Position numbers and translations under genes: made by a program. Below, in pieces: positions 7,435 through 13,373 of a stretch of 22,609 bases of DNA. This stretch comes from Pseudomonadota bacterium. Its GTDB lineage: Bacteria > Pseudomonadota > Gammaproteobacteria > Arenicellales > UBA868. The notes beneath the pieces were generated by a model. That model did not search any database, had not been told where the DNA came from, and worked only from the letters and a program-made list of their open reading frames with translations. The stretch covers positions 1 through 22,609 of the forward strand of contig JABJIU010000165.1 in NCBI GenBank assembly GCA_018661145.1. Reading direction: 5' to 3'. Position 1 is the first letter of the stretch, and the number at the start of each line of letters is the position of its first letter.

Positions 7435-8718
7435 ATGAGCGAAGCAAAACTAGACTTTCTCGATCGATCCCGAGCGTTTTGGAACCCTGGCAAGACCCAG
7501 GATTGGCAGGACATGGGGATCGATCTGGTGATCGATAGGCGTGAGGGGTATTACCTTTACGACATGGATGGCCATCGTCTGATTGATCTACATTTGAACG
7601 GCGGCACCTACAATCTCGGTCACCGAAACCCAGAACTGGTTCAGGCACTTAAAACTGGTAGCGAACGCTTTGATATGGGGAATCACCATTTCCCAGCGCT
7701 TGCCCGCACCGCACTCGCGGAAGCGCTAGCGGCTTGCGCACCTTCACCGGATATGCGGTACACCGCCTATGGCTCCGGAGGGGGTGAGGCGATCGATATT
7801 GCTTTGAAGACCGCACGCCACGCTACGCAGAAGCGCAAGATTGTCTCGATTATCAAGGCCTATCACGGCCACACGGGACTCGCGGTTAAAACCGGCGATG
7901 ATCGTTTCTCCAAACTGTTTCTTTCGGAAGACACCGAGGGAGAATTTATCCAGGTCCCGTTTAATGATCTTAATGCAATGGAAGATGCGCTTCGCGGCCG
8001 CGATGTGGCCGCTGTCATCATGGAAACGATCCCGGCGACTTATGGATTCCCCATGCCGCATGAGGGCTACCTTCCGGGAGTAAAGCAGCTCTGTGAACGT
8101 TATGACGCGCTGTATATCGCGGACGAGGTTCAGACCGGATTGATGCGGTGCGGTGAGATCTGGGCGTGCACCAAATACGGTATCGAGCCAGACATCATGG
8201 TTACTGGCAAAGGGATTGGGGGCGGTATCTATCCGATTGCTTGTGTGTTGATCAGTGAGCGTTGCGGGGGTTGGCTCAAGGAAGACGGATTCGGCCACAT
8301 TTCAACCGGCGGTGGCGCTGAGTTGGGGTGCATTGTGGCAATGAAGGTTCTGGAGATGGTGCAGCGTCCCGAAGTGCGCACCATGGTGAGATACATCTCT
8401 GACTATATGCGGGCCGGCCTTGACCAGATCATGGCGGCTTACCCGGACTTCTTCATTGGTATTCGACAACATGGGGTCGTGATGGGGCTCGAGTTCAATC
8501 ATGAGCAAGGCGCCAAGCCGGTGATGAAGCATCTCTATGACAACGGAGTCTGGGCGATCTTCTCTAGCCTGGATCCGCGGGTGTTGCAGTTCAAGCCGGG
8601 ATTACTCATGACACAGGCCGACTGCGAAGAGGTTATTCGTCGGGTAGAGATCGCAGTCGGACTCGCCCGCGATGAGGTGATGGGCGCATCTCACCATACC
8701 TACCGCAAGAGCGCATGA
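7435..8718 (+). CDS. class-III PLP enzyme, probable aminopropanol-phosphate phospho-lyase
   Basis: A 427-residue fold-type-I PLP enzyme of the class-III aminotransferase family. Schiff-base Lys259 lies in TGKGIGGGIYP, with Asp230 in YIADEVQTG and the phosphate-binding GSGGGEAIDIALK. Some members of this family are amino-alcohol O-phosphate phospho-lyases, which remove ammonia and phosphate to leave an aldehyde. RMM loci carry one beside an aminopropanol kinase, and both are present here. The inferred reaction is aminopropanol phosphate to propionaldehyde, ammonia and phosphate. It is the first gene of the microcompartment operon and overlaps the aldehyde dehydrogenase start by four bases (ATGA), so producer and consumer of the toxic aldehyde are translationally coupled. 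No encapsulation helix is obvious at either end. An ordinary omega-aminotransferase is the alternative. Confidence 0.8.
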   Translation: MSEAKLDFLDRSRAFWNPGKTQDWQDMGIDLVIDRREGYYLYDMDGHRLIDLHLNGGTYNLGHRNPELVQALKTGSERFDMGNHHFPALARTALAEALAACAPSPDMRYTAYGSGGGEAIDIALKTARHATQKRKIVSIIKAYHGHTGLAVKTGDDRFSKLFLSEDTEGEFIQVPFNDLNAMEDALRGRDVAAVIMETIPATYGFPMPHEGYLPGVKQLCERYDALYIADEVQTGLMRCGEIWACTKYGIEPDIMVTGKGIGGGIYPIACVLISERCGGWLKEDGFGHISTGGGAELGCIVAMKVLEMVQRPEVRTMVRYISDYMRAGLDQIMAAYPDFFIGIRQHGVVMGLEFNHEQGAKPVMKHLYDNGVWAIFSSLDPRVLQFKPGLLMTQADCEEVIRRVEIAVGLARDEVMGASHHTYRKSA

Positions 8719-10298
8719 CCATGGAACCGCAAGTCAGAACCTTAGTCGATATCGCTGATACACCTGCCGCACTCGCTGGGCAGGCTGATATTGTCCTCGA
8801 ACGGGCACGCTGGGCGGCGGAGGTTTTTCGCCGGTTTGACCAAAAATTGACAATGTCCATTGTCGATGCTGTCGCGAAGGTGGCTCATGAGAACGCGGGT
8901 CGCTATGCTGACTGGGCAGTGGAGGAGACCGGATTCGGTGTCGCGGCGCACAAGAAAATCAAGAACGAGTTGACCGCGCATCCGTTGGTCGATTTTTATC
9001 GAGACCAGGACTTTGTAACCCCCCGGATTGATGAGTCCCGCAAGATGGTTGAGATTCCCCGGCCTGCTGGGGTGATCTTGGCACTGACGCCATCCACCAA
9101 CCCGATCGCCACCATCAACTACAAGATCCTGATTGCATTGATGACAAGAAATGCGATCGTCATTAGCCCACATCCTGCAGCCCGTGAATGCAGTGTGGAT
9201 GCGGCGCATCTTCTTTCCAAAGTTGCGCAGGAGGCGGGGGCGCCCGATGGCGTAATCCAGATCATTGAGCACCCAACGATTCCTCTGGTAGAGGAATTCA
9301 TGCGATCGAAAAAGACATCGGTAACGCTTGCCACCGGCGGTAACGCAATGGTGCGCTCGGCATACTCGTCCTCCAACCCAGCCATCGGCGTTGGCCCCGG
9401 AAACGCGCCAGTTTTGGTTGATGATACGGCAGATATCGATAAAGCGGCCAAGAGAATCATCGAGTCAAAATCGTTTGATAACTCGGCGTTGTGCACTAAC
9501 GAGAGCGTTCTGATTGCGCTCGAGTCAATTGATAAGCGGTTGTGTCAGGCGCTGAGACAAAACGGGGCCTATATATGTGATGCTGACGATGTCGAGCGCC
9601 TTCGCCGCTATCTGTTTCATGACAGAGGATTCAACGTCGAAACTGTTGGCCGGGACGCAGTTTGGATCGCAAAGGAATGCGGCATTCGTGTGCCTGAAAA
9701 TATCAAGGTGCTGGTTGCGCCGATCGGTCAGATCGGAGTTGAAGAGCCGCTTTCACGTGAGAAGTTGTGCCCTGTGTTGGCGTATCACGTGGTGCGAACC
9801 CGTAGCCAGGCAATCTCGCAGGCGAGAGCTGTATTGCGCATAGCGGGCGCGGGACATTCGGCTGCGATTCACACAAGCGATGAAACAGCGGCCATGGAAT
9901 TTGCAGGTGCAGTCGAAGTTTATCGGGTTGTTGTCAACGCCCCCTGTACTCAGGGTGCAGCCGGTTTCGCAACAGCCCTGGCGCCGACCTTTACTGTGGG
10001 CACAGGTTATTTTGGCCGCAGCTCAATTGGAGAGAACATCGGCCCTCAGCATCTGGTGCACTGGACCCGACTTGCCTATAACTCGAGCCCAGATGAGCCG
10101 TTTGGCAGTTATCACGGCGTGTCCGTCAATTTGGCGGGACCCTTGCCAACTGCACCAGCCGACGGTGTTCCCGGCTCCAGCAGATCCACGTTGAGACCCT
10201 CCTCGAGTAGCGCCCCAACTGAAGGTTCGACAGATCCCAGCCGGGAAGAGCTTCGAAAACTAATTGCTGAAGAACTGCGTTTCATCCTTCGCCACTGA
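8715..10298 (+). CDS. CoA-acylating aldehyde dehydrogenase with C-terminal encapsulation peptide (PduP/EutE-like)
   Basis: A 527-residue enzyme expected to convert an aldehyde with NAD+ and CoA to acyl-CoA. The catalytic Cys260 is in SFDNSALCTNES, as in PduP/EutE/AdhE-type acylating dehydrogenases, and the N-terminal part carries IPRPAGVILALTPSTNP. The family domain ends near residue 465. A Pro/Ser/Thr-rich linker follows (about 470-507), then a terminal amphipathic helix SREELRKLIAEELRFILRH (509-527). This is the classic layout of an encapsulation peptide that attaches cargo to the inner face of a BMC shell. It begins inside the stop of the PLP-enzyme gene and ends seven bases before the first shell gene. 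An in-frame ATG two codons later is possible as start. Product is propionyl-CoA if the pathway is aminopropanol. Confidence 0.92.
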   Translation: MTMEPQVRTLVDIADTPAALAGQADIVLERARWAAEVFRRFDQKLTMSIVDAVAKVAHENAGRYADWAVEETGFGVAAHKKIKNELTAHPLVDFYRDQDFVTPRIDESRKMVEIPRPAGVILALTPSTNPIATINYKILIALMTRNAIVISPHPAARECSVDAAHLLSKVAQEAGAPDGVIQIIEHPTIPLVEEFMRSKKTSVTLATGGNAMVRSAYSSSNPAIGVGPGNAPVLVDDTADIDKAAKRIIESKSFDNSALCTNESVLIALESIDKRLCQALRQNGAYICDADDVERLRRYLFHDRGFNVETVGRDAVWIAKECGIRVPENIKVLVAPIGQIGVEEPLSREKLCPVLAYHVVRTRSQAISQARAVLRIAGAGHSAAIHTSDETAAMEFAGAVEVYRVVVNAPCTQGAAGFATALAPTFTVGTGYFGRSSIGENIGPQHLVHWTRLAYNSSPDEPFGSYHGVSVNLAGPLPTAPADGVPGSSRSTLRPSSSSAPTEGSTDPSREELRKLIAEELRFILRH

Positions 10299-10305
10299 GA
10301 AAGCC

Positions 10306-10917
10306 ATGTCCGACCTGAGATCCTTTATTTTTCTCGACCAGCTTCAACCACAGACGCTGGCGTATGTTGCCTCGTGGATGAGAGGAGTATTGCCCAGACG
10401 CAACATGGCGGCACAGATTATTGAAGTTGCCCCGGGGCTGGATATCGAAGGGCTGACGGATGTGGCACTAAAAGGTGCGAACGTATCTGTAGGGTTGCTG
10501 GTCGTAGAGCGCCAGTTCGGCTATCTCGAGTTTCACTCCAGTGCGACGGCTGAAGTCAAAGTCGGGGCGCAAGCTGTGTTGGATGCCATCGGCGCCCGCG
10601 AAGAAGACGCCAGCGCGCCGCAGATTCTCGGTTCGAAGGTGGTGACCCGCGTCGATCATCAGCATGCATTTCTGATCAATAGAAATAAGCTGGGGTCCAT
10701 GATTCTGGGCGGTGATTCCCTTTACCTGCTGGAGTGTCAGCCCGCCTCTTATGCGATCCTGGCATGTAACGAAGCAGAGAAGGAATCCAACATCAAAGTC
10801 GTGGATTACCGAATGATTGGTGCGAATGGACGGGTTTACTTGGCAGGCGACGAGGCCGAGATCCGCAATGCGCGTGACGCTGCCGAAAGCAGCCTTCGCA
10901 ATGCGGGGGCGGTTTGA
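10306..10917 (+). CDS. BMC-T shell protein (tandem BMC domains)
   Basis: A 204-residue microcompartment shell protein with two fused BMC domains (about residues 1-100 and 105-204), expected to form trimeric pseudohexamers. Paired motifs are ALKGANVSVGLLVVERQFGY with LEFHSSATAEV in the first half, and LINRNKLGSMILGGDSLYLL with ANEAEKESNIKVVDYRMIG in the second. The opening FIFLDQLQPQTLAYVASW is characteristic of RMM-type BMC-T proteins. A longer frame starts at 10264 inside the dehydrogenase gene, but homology begins at the ATG at 10306. Pores in such proteins can be gated and may pass large cofactors. It is about as long as the second BMC-T at 11980 but clearly diverged from it. Confidence 0.93.
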   Translation: MSDLRSFIFLDQLQPQTLAYVASWMRGVLPRRNMAAQIIEVAPGLDIEGLTDVALKGANVSVGLLVVERQFGYLEFHSSATAEVKVGAQAVLDAIGAREEDASAPQILGSKVVTRVDHQHAFLINRNKLGSMILGGDSLYLLECQPASYAILACNEAEKESNIKVVDYRMIGANGRVYLAGDEAEIRNARDAAESSLRNAGAV

Positions 10918-10921
10918 GGTC

Positions 10922-11374
10922 ATGAGTGAAGCATTGAGGCAGACGATTCGGGAACTGTTACGTGAAGAACTACAGAAAATTCGCCGGGACAAGAGTGAAC
11001 CTGAACATCCAGCTGAGCGGGTTACCGAGGAAGCGGTGGCAATCAACACAGACCAGGATCTCGATCGTTTCGCGAAAAGAATTCTTGCAATCAGTAATGA
11101 TGCCAGCGGCCGTGGGGCCATCGAGTCTGGCCGCCACGTTTTCCGTCTCGAGACAAGAGAGAGGGTGTCAGAGCCTGGGCATCAGAATGCTTTGCCGGCG
11201 GCAGTTGGTTCTGCCGTGATTCAGATTGATAAAGGTGTGATTACCGAGAAGCAGGCAATGAAGTTTCCGGAAGAGGTTGGAACAGTCCGAATTTCCAAAG
11301 GCGTTCAATTGACGCCGCTTGCAAACGACGTCATCAGGCGTACAGGCAAGAAGATAGAGAGGTTAAAGCAATGA
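10922..11374 (+). CDS. uncharacterised BMC-associated protein with N-terminal encapsulation-type helix
   Basis: A 150-residue protein of unknown function, not a shell protein. Residues 1-21 form a strongly amphipathic helix (SEALRQTIRELLREELQKI). Its pattern mirrors the C-terminal targeting helix of the neighbouring aldehyde dehydrogenase. A charged linker follows (22-45), then a central region (AINTDQDLDRFAKRILAISN). The C-terminal 44-residue segment contains ITEKQAM and VRISKGVQLTPLANDVIRRT. This last element resembles a small 'TPLA-x-D' module I recall from other microcompartment-associated proteins; that is recollection, not a search. The gene lies between BMC-T and BMC-P; its stop overlaps the BMC-P start (ATGA). 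Translation starts at 10922, not at the upstream in-frame ATG at 10817, which lies inside the BMC-T gene. A role as cargo adaptor, scaffold or assembly factor is plausible; an enzyme is not excluded. Confidence 0.82.
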   Translation: MSEALRQTIRELLREELQKIRRDKSEPEHPAERVTEEAVAINTDQDLDRFAKRILAISNDASGRGAIESGRHVFRLETRERVSEPGHQNALPAAVGSAVIQIDKGVITEKQAMKFPEEVGTVRISKGVQLTPLANDVIRRTGKKIERLKQ

Positions 11375-11613
11375 TTCGTGGTCGAGTAACAGGACGAGTA
11401 TGGTCGTCGCGGCGTATCGATACCCTACCGAACGGAGCACTACTGGAAGTTTCGCTTGATGGCGGTGGCATGTTGATCGCGCTTGATCCCCTAGGCTGTA
11501 ATGAAGGCGAGGCAGTACTCATTACTCAGGGCTCCGTGGCCGCCGCGTATTTCACAAAAATCAAAGCGCCGATAGACGCATTGATCATCGGTTCAATTGA
11601 CGAAAAGAGTTGA
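11371..11613 (+). CDS. BMC-P pentameric vertex protein (EutN/CcmL family)
   Basis: An 80-residue single-domain vertex protein. It shows the EutN/CcmL beta-barrel pattern: start MIRGRVTGRVWSS, internal ALDPLGCNEGEAVLI, the turn GSVAAAYF, and the closing PIDALIIGSID that marks the family. Pentamers cap the twelve vertices of the icosahedral shell. The start ATG overlaps the stop of the preceding gene by four bases. It is the only vertex protein in the window, so the shell probably uses one type of pentamer. Confidence 0.95.
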   Translation: MIRGRVTGRVWSSRRIDTLPNGALLEVSLDGGGMLIALDPLGCNEGEAVLITQGSVAAAYFTKIKAPIDALIIGSIDEKS

Positions 11614-11631
11614 GAACGTTAATTCATCAAC

Positions 11632-11645
11632 GGGCCCAGTGGCCC
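11632..11645 (+). promoter_or_regulatory. small hairpin in the leader before the BMC-H gene
   Basis: GGGCC (11632-11636) pairs with GGCCC (11641-11645) around CAGT. It sits in the 52-base gap before the hexameric shell gene, upstream of its ribosome site. There is no U-run after it, so it is not a terminator. It might mark mRNA processing or stability. Low certainty. Confidence 0.25.
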
Positions 11646-11653
11646 AGAATACC

Positions 11654-11660
11654 AGGAGGT
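11654..11660 (+). promoter_or_regulatory. near-consensus ribosome binding site of the BMC-H gene
   Basis: AGGAGGT lies five bases before the BMC-H ATG and is the strongest ribosome site in the shell operon. Neighbouring shell genes start with overlaps or weak sites. This fits the need for many more hexamer subunits than vertex or trimer subunits. Confidence 0.75.
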
Positions 11661-11665
11661 AAATA

Positions 11666-11950
11666 ATGTCTAATCAGGCAATCGGAATGATCGAGACGAG
11701 AGGCTACGTCCCCGCACTGGCATCGGCTGACGCGATGGTGAAGGCCGCCAACGTGGAACTGGTTTCCAAAAACGAGGTCGGAGGCGGCCTGGTGTCTGTC
11801 GTCATCAAGGGTGATGTCGGTGCGGTCAAGGCCGCGACAGAAGCCGGTACCGAGGCTGCAAATCAGGTGGGTGAGGTTGTCGCAGTACATGTGATTCCTC
11901 GACCCCATGCGGACTTGGGCGGACATTTCGCCCTGACGGCAGACGCGTAG
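11666..11950 (+). CDS. BMC-H hexameric shell protein
   Basis: A 94-residue canonical single-domain BMC protein, the expected main facet subunit. It opens with the family start AIGMIETRGYVPALASADAM. It then has the pore strand/loop KNEVGGGLVSVVIKGDVGAV (central-pore GGG near residues 39-41) and closes with VAVHVIPRPHADLG. The length and the conserved K/R and D positions at subunit contacts look normal. It is the only BMC-H in the window, whereas RMM loci in mycobacteria usually have two, so all facets here may be built from one hexamer plus two BMC-T types unless another gene is elsewhere. Confidence 0.97.
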   Translation: MSNQAIGMIETRGYVPALASADAMVKAANVELVSKNEVGGGLVSVVIKGDVGAVKAATEAGTEAANQVGEVVAVHVIPRPHADLGGHFALTADA

Positions 11951-11979
11951 TCAGGCAAGCGATACTGGGAGACTGAGAG

Positions 11980-12609
11980 ATGACGGAGCTACGGGTTTAT
12001 TTGCCGATATACGATCTGCAGCCACAGTTTGCGGCATATCTCAGTACGCCAACCCGGGCAAGGGGCTATCCACCCTTCGAGGGGCAGCACAGTCTAATTA
12101 TCGAAGTCTCCCCCGCATTGGCGATCCACCGTATATCAGATCTGGCGCTCAAGGCCGCCCCTGATATGGAGCCAGGGATTCTTTTCACAGAGAGGCAGTT
12201 CGGCCTGTTGGAACTGCATTCCTCGGACCGGGAAGAACTAGATGCAGCCGGCGATGCCATTCTCCGCGGTATCGACGCCAGTGCGACGGATCAACTAGCG
12301 CCACAGGTGCTTTTCGAGGATGTGATCGAAAATCTGGCGGACCAGCATGCCATTATTCTTAATCGATCGAGAAGTGCATCCATGCTGATTCCGGGGCAGT
12401 CTCTACTGCTGTGTGAGATGACACCGGCATTGTTCGCTTGTGCGGCAGCAAACGAGGCTGAGCGTGCTGCTCCGGGTGCGGTCCTGAATGACGTCCAGAT
12501 GATGGGCGTCTCTGGCAGGGTATTCATGTCTGGAGATGTCGAGGAGTTGCGCAAGGCTCAAGCCGCTATTAAAGAGACGCTCGGAGCAGTTCGAGGAAGG
12601 AGCCGGTGA
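11980..12609 (+). CDS. second BMC-T shell protein (tandem BMC domains)
   Basis: A 209-residue tandem-domain shell protein. It parallels the first BMC-T: IYDLQPQFAAYLSTP against LDQLQPQTLAYVASW, TERQFGLLELHSS against VERQFGYLEFHSS, and MMGVSGRVFMSGDVEEL against MIGANGRVYLAGDEAEI. It differs in the second pore region (ILNRSRSASMLIPGQSLLL instead of INRNKLGSMILGGDSL) and has a few extra residues after STPTRARGYPP. The gene pair therefore looks like an old duplication with separate pore properties. It lies 29 bases after BMC-H and overlaps the next gene by four bases. Confidence 0.93.
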   Translation: MTELRVYLPIYDLQPQFAAYLSTPTRARGYPPFEGQHSLIIEVSPALAIHRISDLALKAAPDMEPGILFTERQFGLLELHSSDREELDAAGDAILRGIDASATDQLAPQVLFEDVIENLADQHAIILNRSRSASMLIPGQSLLLCEMTPALFACAAANEAERAAPGAVLNDVQMMGVSGRVFMSGDVEELRKAQAAIKETLGAVRGRSR

Positions 12610-13280
12610 GCGATTGGAAGAGCGCATTTCGCTCTTTCTATTACAAAACGGCGGAACCACCGGAAAACCCCGAGCTGAAGCCTTCCGAAACCGCGCTTCT
12701 GGTGATCGATATCCAGAATACTTATCTGGAAGTTCCTGAGGATCCCGAGGAGGCCGCCCGATGGACACCGTTCCTGGAAAGGATGAATCATCAGGTTATA
12801 CCTGGAACGGCGGTGCTCGTGGATCAGTGTCGAAGCCACGGTTTTGAAATCATTTACGCGCGCATCGCATGCCTCACCGAGAATGGGCGTGATCGATCGT
12901 TAAGCCAGAAAAAACCGGGTTTCAATTATCTTTTGTTGCCCAAGGATCGTGAGGACAGCCAGTTGGTACCAGAACTGACTCCCCAGGGCGATGAAATTGT
13001 CATCACCAAGACGACTGACAGTGCTCTGACCGGATCCAACTTGCGACTCATTCTGCACAATATCGGCATCAGGAATGTAGTGGTGGCGGGAATCTTCACG
13101 GATCAGTGTGTCAGCAGCACGGTACGAAGTCTGGCCGATGAAAGCTTCAATGTCCTGATCGTTGAAGACTGCTGCGCTGCTTCGACGATGGCGTTACATA
13201 ACCACGAGTTGGAGGTGATCAATATGATCTATTGTCACGTCGTGCAGTCAGAGGATATCGCAGGGTTTGTGACGTCCTAG
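12606..13280 (+). CDS. isochorismatase-family cysteine amidohydrolase
   Basis: A 224-residue cysteine hydrolase of the isochorismatase/nicotinamidase fold. The triad is visible: Asp35 in LLVIDIQN, Lys135 in VITKTTDSALTGSNL and Cys168 in GIFTDQCVSS. A non-proline cis-peptide region (VVAGIFTDQCV) is as in amidases of this family. The start is GTG, overlapping the BMC-T stop (GTGA), with GAAGGA just before it, so it belongs to the shell operon as its last gene. Members hydrolyse amides, ureides or carbamates. True isochorismatase activity is unlikely because no aryl-carrier domain or siderophore genes are present. A possible job is freeing the amine from an amide or N-carbamoyl precursor. The hydrophobic N-terminus (DWKSAFRSFYYK) may be a docking helix, but this is weak. 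Confidence 0.88.
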   Translation: MSDWKSAFRSFYYKTAEPPENPELKPSETALLVIDIQNTYLEVPEDPEEAARWTPFLERMNHQVIPGTAVLVDQCRSHGFEIIYARIACLTENGRDRSLSQKKPGFNYLLLPKDREDSQLVPELTPQGDEIVITKTTDSALTGSNLRLILHNIGIRNVVVAGIFTDQCVSSTVRSLADESFNVLIVEDCCAASTMALHNHELEVINMIYCHVVQSEDIAGFVTS

Positions 13281-13373
13281 ATCCGTTCCTTCAGTCGACT
13301 GTAGTCAATCAAGTCGATGAGAGTTCATTGGCAGGGTGCATTGGGTTTGCTTAGGGCCCTTGAGAGATTCGGA

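Noticed and set aside
7435..12609. Ethanolamine (Eut) or propanediol (Pdu) compartment
   Set aside because: No B12-dependent ammonia-lyase or diol dehydratase subunits, no reactivase and no PduL/EutD are present; no glycyl-radical enzyme either. The enzyme set fits RMM instead.
12606..13280. Siderophore-type isochorismatase
   Set aside because: No aryl-carrier domain and no enterobactin-type genes; the fold and triad are shared by many amidases.
13281..13373. Terminator after the microcompartment operon
   Set aside because: CAGTCGACTG and AGGGCCCT are short palindromes without a U-run, so no terminator can be supported.
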